A stretch of 64,000 nucleotides of DNA from Haberlea rhodopensis (Eukaryota; Streptophyta; Magnoliopsida; Lamiales; Gesneriaceae). The position numbers and the translations under genes were made by a program. This document shows, in pieces, positions 54,501-64,000 of the stretch; position 1 is the stretch's first letter, and every line of letters begins with the position of its first letter. Where the stretch lies: NCBI GenBank assembly GCA_907163345.1, contig CAJQUN010000032.1, positions 6,114,424 through 6,178,423 on the forward strand, in the 5' to 3' direction. A model generated the notes under the pieces. It saw only the letters and a program-made list of their open reading frames with translations. It did no database searches and had not been told where the DNA came from.

Positions 54501-54700
54501 TGCAGTTGGGTTCAGATGTATCCTACGTTGAACGACCGGTCAGGATTCTGGATCGTGAGGATCGCAGATTACGAAGTAAAGTTATACCGATGGTCAAAGT
54601 TCAGTGGGATCGTCGGGGTGTCGAGGAGGCTACGTGGGAGACGGAACGGCATATGATGCAGCATTACCCGGAACTATTTTCTGGTATGATTTATGTTTAG
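51524..54700 (+). CDS. Gag-protease-RT-chromodomain polyprotein lacking integrase
   Basis: Open frame of 1058 codons from the first ATG (51524) without any stop. Gag domain about residues 60-200 (FLAYRPPTFEGTK, AEEWLERIEQIF, FLNRYFSAAARQAKEDEF). Two zinc knuckles near 285-315 (CTLCGQPHLTKDC and CYVCGDKGHFARQC). Protease near 385 (LIDTGASHSFVS). RT about 560-760 (RLCIDYRQLNKATVKNKYPL, catalytic FIDD). RNase H about 860-965 with YTDAS, the ELAA Glu and FTDHKS, but the last Asp motif (ADALSR type) is absent. From CEIEY the frame jumps straight to IHDVFHVSMLRKYEPDPSH, the region that normally follows integrase, then a chromodomain-like end (KVQWDRRGVEEATWE). So about 400 residues were removed in frame near 54421. 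It may still make Gag and RT; it cannot integrate alone. Confidence 0.93.
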   Translation: MAANVEVGDAVSVNASAGRTNPLPPPAFDDEPSEQQLLPGELSLTQFLAYRPPTFEGTKTGERAEEWLERIEQIFVAAPCAKTSRIRLAEFQLAKKALMWWKTTVVEQEAQGHEVNWKMFQTRFLNRYFSAAARQAKEDEFTHLKQGNMSVSDYALHYCSLLRYVPHNATSTQAKMRNFMKGLRPELYDRVITYGPTCFDDALSRAELAELGVGAYPDVVPPSAPSQKSTPDNLKPRSDQFKSRGNTSASRFSGKRPDNRWKGNRRNDAPSGRGQSQGDRSGKVQCTLCGQPHLTKDCVECYVCGDKGHFARQCPNRGSLQGSAGRPADRTAQHRPPFVPRQYGGQPMGPPQGQVYALTREQATTAPEEVIAGTCLLFTHPAFILIDTGASHSFVSTSFVERHHICTSPSPTPLIVSTPAGKSLITDRIVYDGLIYFEDKELRLDLIVLGMSDFDCILGIDVLNRYQAVVNCRQRTVRFKSDMGVPWTFYGDGSRSKIPLISAVKMAQLLERGHTGYLIYAVDVTEKKEEVKVEDVPVVAEFPDVFPEEIPGFPPTREVEFGIELLPGTSAISRAPYRMAPAELRELKTQLQELLDKGYIRPSVSPWGAPVLFVKKKDGSMRLCIDYRQLNKATVKNKYPLPRIDDLFDQLQGTRIYSKIDLRSGYHQIRVREDDVQKTAFRTRYGHYEFLVMPFGVTNAPAVFMSLMNRVFQPYLDQFIIVFIDDILIYSQTEEEHVKHLRTVLQILRDHPLYAKLSKCEFWLSSVVFLGHVISRSGISVDPRKVEAVMEWAAPTSVPEIRSFLGLAGYYRRFVEGFSKIAKPLTQLTQKGVPFYWSEACEESFQELKRRLTTAPVLVIPSENKRFALYTDASLQGLGCVLMQDKHVVAYASRQLKPHETRYPVHDLELAAIIFALKIWRHYLYGTSFTIFTDHKSLKFLFTQAELNMRQRRWMDLLKDYDCEIEYIHDVFHVSMLRKYEPDPSHVLQPTEVQLGSDVSYVERPVRILDREDRRLRSKVIPMVKVQWDRRGVEEATWETERHMMQHYPELFSGMIYV

Positions 54701-54746
54701 TTTCATTTTGGGTAAGTGCATGTGATTTCGAGGACGAAATCTTGTA

Positions 54747-54759
54747 AGTAGGGGAGTAA
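54747..54759 (+). promoter_or_regulatory. Polypurine tract of the Tekay element
   Basis: AGTAGGGGAGTAA directly before the 3' LTR at 54760. Confidence 0.85.
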
Positions 54760-56678
54760 TGTGATGCCCCGAAATTAATTAATTGCAATTAAGGCATTAA
54801 TTATGTTTATATGATGAATCATGTGGTAATTGATTTATGTGTTGGGTAATAAGATGTTAACATGATTTAATTGTGTTGATTATTAAATATGAGGAAGATG
54901 TGATTTTAGATGAAGTTTAGTGCATTTTGTCAAAATGCTTTTAAAATACCATGTTGGGGTGTTTTATACATCATGTTAAGTTTGGGGTACAAATTTTAAA
55001 TTAACATTCACGACCCCTTTTTAATCCCCACTACCCACCTTTTCCTACACTTTACCTCACTTTACCAATCACTCTTTTAACCCCCAAATTTCATCCCTCA
55101 ACCCTAACCCCACACCATTTTCGAAATACACCAAGGAAGGAAGAAGAAAGCTTCACAAAATCCTTGTTTGTGTGATCTTTGTTAAGATTTGGAGCCTACA
55201 AGAGGTATGGGACCCTTCCTTAAGTTTTCAAGATGTTTGGTGTTGAAATGGGTTAGTTTTGATGATTTATGTGGGTTGTTTTGGGTATGTGTTATATATG
55301 TTTGGGGTATGATTTTTGGAAGTGTTTTATGTGGGTTTTGGTGGGTTATGATGTTATTGAAGTTGTAGGAAAGTTTGGGTTTGTAAGGAATGGAGTGGGA
55401 CTTGAAAAATGCTCATTAATGGCGATTTTTCGATGCACAGGGACTGGCGATCGATCGCCCGTTTTTGGCGATCGATCGCGAGCCAACAGTAGGCGCCAGT
55501 AACATTTGGCGATCGATCGCCACCTTCGGGCGATCGATCGGCGAGGCTGGCGATCGATCGCGCCAAAAGCGGCGATCGATCGCCAAGATGTGAAATTTTG
55601 AGCCCCGTCCAGTGTGATCTCGTGATCGATCGGGCCTGGGCGGCGATCGATCGCGAGGTATAAAAATGTGTATTTTTGATGTTTTTGTGGGATTTTTGGA
55701 TATTGGACTATATTTAGATTCTAATATCGATTTGTATGGTTATGTAGAACCATCCCAGGTACCCACAACCTCAAGGAGATAAAGCTCTCCAATTTCTACA
55801 CTTTTGGGAATTAAGGTACGTAAGAAACGTACGAGCATCGGATGGTAAACCATACTCCTACATTTAATGATGATGTTTATGATGATGATGATTATGATGA
55901 TGTTTATGATGATGATGATGATGATGATGTTTATGATGATGATTATGATGATGTTTACGATGATGATGTTTATGATGATGTTTATGATGATGATGTTTAT
56001 GACGATGATTATGATGATGTTTATGACGATGTTTATGATAATGATGTTATGATGATGATTATGATAAGTACGATCATGATGATGGTCATACGATATTTAA
56101 GAGGGGTAAGATGCACATATGGTAAGATGCCATACGATATTTACAAAAGGGGTAAGATGCCCGTGTGGTAAGATGACATACGATGTTAAGAAGGGGGTAA
56201 GATGCCACGAGATATTTATAATATGGTAAGATGCCATATTATAGGGTAAGATGCCCATATGCATGAATGTGAATCAGGGTCAACAAAAAGAAGTTAACGA
56301 ATAACCAACAAGTTTACTTAACCAAGATTTCGTACATTTACTGTTATATCTCTTTTATGATGTTAAGTAAATATGTATGTGCTCACGATGTGTTGTCCCT
56401 GTAGGTACACTTTTGAACCAGGGCTAAGGGTTGGGTTGAGACGGTGAGCTAAAGGAGCATGAAAGAGGATAGGATACAGGATTTTGGATAGTCTCTACTC
56501 TAGGAGTAGTATAATTCTATCGCTACTATATTCTTTTTGGAGAATGTAATTTGAAATTTTATTCTTGACCTGTAATCTTATTAGCTCAAAGCTACAGTCG
56601 GAACCCTTAGAATATCATTAATGCATGTTCTATTCATAATACGTTATTAATATGATGTTAAGGTAGGAAGACCCTACA
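54760..56678 (+). repeat. 3' LTR of the Tekay element
   Basis: Starts TGTGATGCCCCGAAATT and ends CCCTACA. Near-identical to the 5' LTR apart from a few substitutions and copy-number differences in the three repeat blocks (55445-55660, 55865-56080, 56105-56255). Confidence 0.95.
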
Positions 56679-56683
56679 GCTGA
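56679..56683. repeat. Target site duplication of the Tekay element (right)
   Basis: GCTGA, matching 49398-49402. Confidence 0.88.
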
Positions 56684-57337
56684 TTCTGGGCAAAGTGATG
56701 GACATAAAAATGGTAGTCATTTGTCTTAACATTCCATAGAATCAAGAATTGCTTAATTTCGAGTTTTTATGAGAGGTATATGCTCCAAATACAAGACTAT
56801 ATGTCAGCTGTAGTATTTCTTTATTCAGTGCGGAACACATGATTTCAATGCAAATTTTCACCATCTTAACATCCGATTTAGTCTTTGACTTCTGAATATG
56901 AATTGTAGATCATTGTCTTGGCTTTCCAACACATACTGATTTGTTTTGTTTTGATAAGCAAGCTTTGAGATATTGCCAATATACCATCAATGGTCTACCC
57001 AGCTGGCTGATGCTTTCTTTCGACTTGGTTGAACTTTTGCGTACACTTTTTCTCCCGCATAACATTCGAATATACTCTGCTGGTCTCAAATATGACTTCT
57101 AGCATTTTGAATTTGTTGTTCATTAAATCTAGAAACACATCATTTGGATTACCGAATGATGATATATGATCAAAGGAATTAGTTGCTCTCGAGATCCAGC
57201 TAAGTGATTCGGCAAACAATCTTATTCATCAAGCTCTAAGATATCATTTATAAACTACAATTTGATGCAATGTGTTAAGAACACAATAACAAGTTTTATT
57301 AACATCAAAACTAAGATTAATCAGGTTCGCCAGAACC
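56684..57337. repeat. Copia-LTR-like sequence, right part
   Basis: Continuation of 48531-49402 after the Tekay insertion. A possible end is the CCCAACA at about 57335-57341. No coding frame; a 74-codon minus-strand frame at 56995-57219 has no domain. Confidence 0.35.
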
Positions 57338-59946
57338 CAACAATTCAGCTTGGCAGGTTAGTTCGGTTAAACCGAATTTTGCTCACCCCTACTCAGAACT
57401 TGGCTACTTTACATGTTAAAAGATTAAAATTACACAATTACTATCAGTTATAACTTTTGGTACATCAGCAAATGTTCGATCCTACAATTGGAATTAAAGC
57501 CAATATCACATTTGTTCGATTAACATGAATTCCAAGGAGGGGAACTGTTATGCAATTGTTATCACTATTAGGAGAGTGGTCATCATGTGATGTTTGAGAT
57601 GCTATACGATTTAAAAGATTTAAGTTATGTGGTTACCACGAGCTATAATTTTTGGTAAAATCACAAGTGCTCTCTCCTATATATGTGAGTGATCAGAAGT
57701 GATATTGTGGCGTCCAATTGTTTATCCTGTAAATGTTGATTTTGCCACCGAACAGAACTCTGTTGAAATAAAATAAAGAAAAGGAAATATGGATACATTT
57801 AGATGCCAACACTTCGATCTATGAGGAGTAAGCTAGTGATTGTAAAAAAATGGAGTTCCGTTTTTCTGCCATTATTATATCCGTATATTATATTACTTAT
57901 ACTTCAATATCATTTACGAACTAAAGTTTTTAAATCTCTAATTATTTCAAATAAACTAGCTATCAATGACGAGACCATGTTAAAATGCGATAATCATGTT
58001 CACTAATATCTTTATATACGATCTCATCAGTTTTCAAAAGTTGTTTTGCGTGTTATATAAGTTTCAAAGTTTCTAAACTTTATTTTATTCGTTGTATTAC
58101 TGTAATTGAGCATTTGATTCTTTACCAAACGCTAAAATTGGTGTTAACAGTTGCAAATCAAATCTTATAAACTGTACATCAGCTCAAATATCACACTTTA
58201 ATCAACAAGGATAATTATTGGTCTTCAACACTCCACTTCCAAATAATTGCACTACCTTGTAATTCATGGTATTGGAACAAGTGACATTGACCCTAATATC
58301 AATTATATGATCGGATATTCACTGTTTTACCAAAAGATTTAGATAAATAACTCAAATCATTTAAACCATATAGCAAACCGAGCATTATATTTCGATCGCT
58401 CTTCCAGCAAGAAGAACTATTACACCAAACAATTATAACGTTATTGTGAATCATAGCATTAATTTACCAAAAAGAAAATAAAAAAAATACCAAAACATGA
58501 CAACTATTTTCCCTGATTATAATGTTTTTTGTGTCATTAACACTTCATTTTCTTGTACAGTCATACACAATAAAATTGATCAATACAAATTTTACTCTGT
58601 AGAAATCAAAGAAAAATAATTCAATTTACATTAACCATGACTTGGTTCAGAAAATATTATTATATGACATAAATTTTAAAGATAGCAAAAATATCCACTT
58701 AAATAATTATTCTAGTGAATCATAAAAAACTTTTAAAAACAATCATCTCTAAAACTATTATTAATTAATCTTTAAATTTTTATACAAAAATTGTCCAACA
58801 CTAAAAAATATATACACAAAAAGCTAATGTATATGCAACCAACATATGCATAAGACTACTAATTTTAACTATCTTTTAGTTGTTTTACAAAAAAAATTGT
58901 TTCTAACATTAATATGCATGAAGTATACATATAACATACATGTCTCAATCAAGCAAACAATCAAATTCCGTAATAAAACATAAAAGCCTTCCCAACAACT
59001 GATTATTTTAATGTTACCCTTACGGATAACTTCCTTAATCCCCGGGATGATGACACTTATCACAATCATGTACATCTATGTAAAGGATTACGATACGTGT
59101 CGCCATCTTGTAATTTAAATAATTTTCGCTTTAAATTGTAATACTATATTTCTAATTTATGTTTGTTGATCGAAGCTGTATGCATAGAGTAAGATATAAA
59201 ACGTATAATAAAATGGATATCAATTAATTATATCTGTTTCGCGTAAAATTTATATATGAAACTCATGCATATGATATAATCCAACAATTTAAACTACATA
59301 AGTTGTATTTCACTGATGCATAATCAGGAGCGACTTTAACTGGTTTAGGGGAAAAAAATAACATCATAAAACAAAACTTTTTTAAGGGGGTCAATATAAT
59401 TTTTGTGGGAGAAAATATAATTTTTAGAGGCAAAATATAATTTTTAAAAAAAACTTTTCTTAAAAGATAATAGGAAAAAAAAATTTGAGGGGGGAAGGTC
59501 TCCCCTCCGCAATGAATATATTAGCCACTGTGCATAAAAATGGGGTTTAGCCGTCTCTCATAGATGGCGAATATCGTTGTCTTCCTCTTACATGTTTGCG
59601 TGAAGATTTGTGATGAAAACTAGGTTAAAGTATACGTTGTTTTCGAAACCTCTCAGCCACAAGCTTGATAGCTTCAATTGGACAAATAGGGAATTATTAT
59701 TAAATGGTGTGTCATGATCTAATATCTATCCCTAAACTTTGGGGGATATCTTTATTTGTGTACAATGTTTTCTCAAGGCCCAACAAACCTAGAAAATGAT
59801 GTTCGTTTTATCCAACATTACAAATAATTAAATGTTAGTGAATCTTAGCACATATCGTGTTAATAAATATATTATATTAAAAAAATGTGACGTATTGAAA
59901 ACAAAGTCTTGCTTCAATCACCATTTGAGAAAAGAAAAAAAAAACA

Positions 59947-59990
<44 letters not shown>

Positions 59991-60039
59991 GGTATCCTTG
60001 GGTAAAATCCTAGTTGCATCGAGGTTTGAGTGCGCCGAA
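57338..60039. other. AT-rich intergenic DNA
   Basis: No gene supported. Small open frames (for example 57803-58006 and 58869-59075) have no recognisable features. A segment near 59330-59530 has repeated AATATAATTTTT units and a GGGGAAGGTCTCCCCTCCGC piece that resembles worn transposon ends. Confidence 0.5.
59949..59984. repeat. (AT)n microsatellite
   Basis: About 36 bases of pure AT alternation, in intergenic DNA next to the Athila-like element. Confidence 0.9.
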
Positions 60040-61006
60040 TGATCGCACTTTATTTAACAATATAATTCAGTGAATCGATTAATCCGTAGTGCACGGTTGT
60101 CAAGTTTCATATAGTAATTTAAAAATAAGAGTGTCAAACCCACGTGGACTAACTGTCAGTACCGAATAAGACACTTTAAACTATATTTAACATACAATAA
60201 TGATTAATAATTACTAATAACTAATTAAACTACTACTAATCCAACCAAGCAAATCAAAGTTAAGAGAAAAGTCCAATTGAGAAGATTATCAGGACGTCAG
60301 TTCTCCAATGTAATATCCTACAACCCTCGATTGAATATCTGTATATCTCTAAGGTGACGAGTTCTCCTATTTTATTTTATATACTCTTCCAAGTTATATT
60401 GAACATAATATTGACGTGTAATAAGCTACTCACGTATCCTTATTGAACAAGCAATATTGAGTTCTATGAAAACTACTAGCTTCGATCGGGTAATCTATTA
60501 CTATCACATTCGTATTTGATATCGTCTTTCAATCTCAATCTAACATCCACGGCATAAGTTACTAGGTCGTATTACAATATCATCTTCTGATCTCAATCAC
60601 AACAACTAAAATCAGTTATATTGTAGCTAATCCTTTGAAAGCATTAGGAATATAAATTATGCACATAAAGATATATGAATTCAATCAATAATCAATAATC
60701 ATGTCATATGTTCAAAACAAAGGTTTCCTTAATCTTGATAAACAAACTTAGTTCATAATTATAAATAAATATCAATACCTAAACATATATTGTAACAATC
60801 CAAGCAAATCAAAACAAAACAAAACTAAAGTTTAGAGACAAAGATAAACTCGCGGCGTCGATTCCGTTGGTAGATCATTGCTTCTTCTCTTGCTTCCTTC
60901 TCGACCGTGTTCTTCAGTCTCCTTGTTGGCGCTTTCCAAATCCTAGGAGGTGTGTGGATGATGGATGATGGATGGAAGATGGAGGCTGCTCCTAGTAAAA
61001 TAATCA
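60040..61006 (-). repeat. LTR of the Athila-like element (left)
   Basis: Plus-strand start TGATCGCACTTTATTTAAC. Inner end is approximate. It has about 230 bases (60290-60520) that the other LTR lacks. Confidence 0.65.
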
Positions 61007-62324
61007 ACTGAGAGATAATAAAAACTAAATGCAAAAACTGAAATTAAAATAAACTATACAACAAAGGATATGAATTGGGTTGCCTCCTAAGAAGCGCTTG
61101 ATTTTTAGTCTTCGGCTTGAACGTCAGAAGCGATCATCAAATATCAGCTTCCGTCCATAGTAAGTATCGTATGATATCACATATATGTCTTGGTTGTGTA
61201 TGCCCTCAAGCTTGGCAAGATGATGATAGTTTACGCTCGTTGCTCCAACAACACTCTTCTTAAATTGGTAGACATGGGAGACAGATTTTGGTTTGGCTTG
61301 ATCTCTTGGAGGGTGTAGTGTGGCGAAGTTGGCATCGATGGGAAAAACGGATCCACATCTGGCATATAGCATGTCACCATTGATGGGTTCAAGTCAACAT
61401 TTTCAAAAATCTCCTCACCCAACATCACATTCGGCTCATCTATCAATGGGAACTCCTCGGATAGCTTTTCCAATGTAGGCTCAATCACTTGAAGAGGCTC
61501 ACATTCCCTTGACTCTTCTACATGAGTCATATAACTCTCTCAAACTTGGTTGGTGGAATATTCATAATCATGTAACCAAACTTGCTTTGTCGCCCATTAT
61601 TTTGTAGGTCTCATATCTTCCTCTTGGCAACTCGCTGAAAATGTTTCCATGAGGATCTCTAATTGCTGCTCCAGGAGAAGTATATAGTTGGTCTGGTTCT
61701 CCATAATTCTCTCGATTGATGCCATGAATTAAAGTAACGTATCTACAACTGAGCCATGTCTCCTTCTGAACTATCTATCTTCTCTACATGATGCTCTAAT
61801 GATTGGTGTGTAAAACGAGGGTAGTGATGCTCTAGTGGCATTGGTGACTCAAACCCTGAAGTGAAGAATCCCAATACCAATGGTCATCGAAGTCTGCCGT
61901 ATCATTGAACAGGTGCAACAAACTGTCTTCATCTCTATCAAACAGGGACTACGGTTGCCAATGCTCTATTAAATACCCATTCTTGTGTTGCTGAATCCAA
62001 TCCATTGTAGAAAATTGTAGAATAGTATAGTTCGGAAATTCATGATACCGGAATGTGTTTGCCAATTCATGATACTGGAATGTGTGCCAATTCATTGAAA
62101 CTCCCACACTGAATAAAACGGCTCTGAAAGTTGTTGGACAAAGCTTGTGAAGACTTGTTGAATAATATCCGAAGTACCTCGTAAGAAAAACAAAAAACAA
62201 CACAAAAACAAAAACAAAAACAAAATAGAATACATTTCAATTATATAAACAAAAACATTAGTTAAAGTACACAAAGAATCTCATATGATATTATAAAATT
62301 AGACCAGATAACGACGCCAAAACT
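61007..62324 (-). other. Internal region of the Athila-like element
   Basis: No intact gene. On the minus strand, GCGCTTCTTAGGAGGCAACC (61078-61097) matches the AGCGCTTTTTGGGAAGCAACC found after integrase in the full Athila (30067-30087). Open pieces at 61231-61530 (acidic, EEFPLIDEPNVMLGEEIFEN) and 61949-62203 (TMDWIQQHKNGYLIEHW) may be worn coding relics. I cannot assign a domain. Confidence 0.5.
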
Positions 62325-62935
62325 TGATCGCACTTTCTTTAACAATATAATTCCAGGGATGTACGATTAATCCTCAAGCGCACAATTGTCAAGTTTTAGT
62401 ATAGTAACTCAGAAGTAAGAGTGTCGAACCACAGAGACTAACTCCAAGTACCAAATAAGATGCTTTAAACTATATTTAATCTACGATAATGAATTAACCA
62501 AATAACTAAATTAAACTACTACTAATCCAACCAAGCAAATCAAAGTTACCGAGAAAAGTCCACTTGAGAAGATTATCAAGATTTGATCTCATCTTCCGAT
62601 CTCAATCTGAAATCCACGGCCCAATTTACTTGGTCGTATTACAATATCATATTCCGATCTCAATCATAACAACTAAAATCAATTCAATGGTAGCTACCAC
62701 TTTGAAAGCATTAAGAACATAAATTATGCACATGTGATATAGGGATTCAATTATAATCAATAATCAAGTCAAATGTTCAAAACAAAGGTTCTCATAATCT
62801 TGATAAACAAACTTCGTTCATAATTATAAATAAACAAACTTGGCAAACATGTCTTGCAACAAACCAAGCATTATATAATCAAAACAAAAAAAAACTAAAG
62901 TTTAAAGTCAAAGATAAACTTCTAGCATCGGCCCA
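62325..62935 (-). repeat. LTR of the Athila-like element (right, truncated by insertion)
   Basis: Follows the left LTR from TGATCGCACTTTCTTTAAC up to the segment AAAGATAAACTTCTAGCATCG, which matches 60838-60858, then stops abruptly where the reversed Tekay-related LTR starts. Confidence 0.65.
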
Positions 62936-64000
62936 TGTGGGGTCTTCCCACCTTAACAGTGTTATAGTGACATAAGAAGGACTAATCATGCATTAAATAA
63001 TATCTTAAGGTTCCGGTTGTTACATGAGCTAACAGGATTACATGCCAAAATACAAAACTTCAAAAATAATTCATTACATTCCCAAAAGAATGTCAACATT
63101 TAGATTTACACTACTCCTAGAGTAGATACTAGTCATGACTGGAATCCTATACATTCATGTGTTCCTCGTAGCTCACTGCCTCAACCCGACCTTTAGTCCT
63201 TTAGTCCAAAAGTGTACCTACAGGGACAACACATCATGAGCATATACAATCTTACTTAACATCATAAAAACATCACAGTGAATGCATGAAATCTTGGTTA
63301 AGTAAATATGCTGGTTATTTCATTAACTTCTTTTTGTTGTCCCTGATTCATATTCATGCATATGGGCATCTTACCCTGTGGCATCTTACCACATAATAAC
63401 ATCGTATGGCCTCTTACCATATGGGCATCTTACCCCGTGGCATCTTACCACATAATAACATCGTATGGCCTCTTACCATATGAACATCTTACCCCGTGGC
63501 ATCTTACCACATAATAACATCGTATGGCCTCTTACCATATGGACATCTTACCCCGTGGCATCTTACCACATAATAACATCGTATGGCCTCTTACCATATG
63601 GGCATCTTACCCCGTGGCATCTTACCACATAATAACATCGTATGAATATATAAACATCTTATAAACATCATCATTTCATCATGAATATTCATGCGATAAA
63701 AACATAGTTGTAGTGTAAAGATGTGTTTTACCGTCCGATGCCCGTACGCCTCTTACGTACCTTTTCAAAAGGAGGAGGAGTCAACAGACTTTATCTCCTT
63801 GACTGTGCTGGTATCTGGGATGGTTCCTCTTTTACTCCAATTTTTGGCAAGGTTCCAAGCCTTGAAATGATAGATCTCCTCCTCCTTCTTGGCTACTGAA
63901 AGTTGGACGAAAAAAAGGGGAAGAAAGGCTGGGAAGAAGGAGTGATGGATATTGAATGATTGGGAGGGCAAGTGGAGGTATGGGCAGCAGCAGCTTGCTG
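62936..64000 (-). mobile_element. Tekay-related LTR, reversed, running off the window
   Basis: Starts TGTGGGGTCTTCCCACCTTA, the reverse complement of the end of the Tekay LTR with two changes. Other shared blocks: CTACTCCTAGAGTAG (63111-63125), GTACACTTTTGGAC / TGTACCTACAGGGACAACAC (63210-63230), ACCGTCCGATG (63731-63741), GGATGGTTCC (63817-63826). No primer site to its left, so it is a 3' LTR end or a solo LTR. After about 63840 it diverges from the other copy. Second LTR or rest is outside the window. Confidence 0.8.
63363..63650. repeat. 59-bp tandem repeat in the reversed LTR
   Basis: Five near-identical 59-base units with GGGCATCTTACCCCGTGGCA and TCTTACCACATAATAACATC. This is a regularised form of the GGTAAGATGCC repeats of the Tekay LTR on the opposite strand. 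Confidence 0.92.

Larger units (their letters stand above)
49403..56678 (+). mobile_element. Young Tekay-type Ty3 retrotransposon without integrase
   Basis: 7276 bases, LTRs of 1917 and 1919 bases, GCTGA duplication, initiator-Met primer site and purine tract all intact. It has one open frame (51524-54700) covering Gag, protease, RT, most of RNase H and a C-terminal chromodomain-like region; the integrase and the RNase H end are missing. The LTRs look almost identical, so it inserted recently although it cannot make its own integrase. Confidence 0.93.
60040..62935 (-). mobile_element. Athila-like non-autonomous element, interrupted
   Basis: Two related LTRs (60040 to about 61006, and 62325-62935) begin TGATCGCACTTT on the plus strand and carry the GCACRRTTGTCAAGTTT block also seen in the Athila LTRs (GCACGGTAGTCAAGTTT). 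Next to the right LTR, on the minus strand, AGTTTTGGCGTCGTTATCTG resembles a diverged Athila primer site, so the element runs on the minus strand. The internal part (about 1.3 kb) has no pol. The right LTR is cut at 62935 by a Tekay-related LTR, so its remainder lies beyond the window. Confidence 0.72.

Noticed and set aside
55842..56171. Asp/Tyr/Val-rich frame of 109 codons and Met-rich frames nearby
   Set aside because: Direct translation of the GATGATGTTTAT minisatellite in the LTR.
48531..57337. Complete copia element around the Tekay insertion
   Set aside because: No gag or pol on either side, and the bases just outside the putative ends do not form a matching 5-bp duplication; at most a solo LTR.

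Overview
This window looks like nuclear DNA of a flowering plant, probably a eudicot and perhaps an asterid (the asterid guess is weak). Evidence: an R2R3-MYB gene with the standard two plant MYB introns, AT-rich intergenic DNA, and many plant-specific LTR retrotransposon lineages (Tat, Athila and Tekay-type Ty3, Sirevirus-type Ty1/copia) nested in each other. I see no bacterial or organellar genes, no rRNA, no tRNA and no CRISPR array.

Region by region. (1) 1-2040: one host gene, an R2R3-MYB transcription factor of the MYB2/62/78/108/112/116 group (subgroup 20), with TATA box, microsatellite-bearing leader, three exons, poly(A) signal and an apparent 1-base deletion in exon 3. (2) 2041-5221: intergenic DNA with a GC-rich repeat relic. 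(3) 5227-39668: one decayed Tat-lineage Ty3 element (plus strand; both LTRs; 5-bp target duplication CATAG). Its integrase region is split by a Sirevirus copia element (10358-22025, minus strand, duplication TAATG). Its antisense extra gene is split by an Athila element (25149-36983, minus strand, duplication CATAG). Without the two insertions and their duplicated targets the Tat element would be about 10.9 kb. (4) 39674-44951: intergenic DNA with degenerate GTGCAC-centred arrays. (5) 44952-47917: a small internally deleted Tat derivative that keeps only a gag start and an antisense-gene start between LTRs. (6) 48531-57337: a copia-LTR-like sequence split by a young Tekay-type Ty3 element (49403-56678, duplication GCTGA). 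That element has nearly identical LTRs and one open 1058-codon reading frame, but no integrase. (7) 57338-60039: AT-rich intergenic DNA. (8) 60040-64000: an Athila-like non-coding derivative on the minus strand. Its second LTR is interrupted by a reversed Tekay-related LTR that runs off the window end.

How it fits together: the only likely host gene is the MYB. The rest is a retrotransposon graveyard in which insertion order can be read from nesting. The Tat element is older than both its guests, the Athila-like derivative is older than the Tekay-related LTR inside it, and the copia-LTR-like sequence predates the Tekay element. Most interesting: the Tekay element with an intact Gag-protease-RT-chromodomain frame from which the end of RNase H and the whole integrase were cut in frame; the Tat antisense gene with its own TATA box and two short introns; palindrome arrays in the LTRs of two unrelated families; and a 96-bp tandem array with a higher-order duplication.
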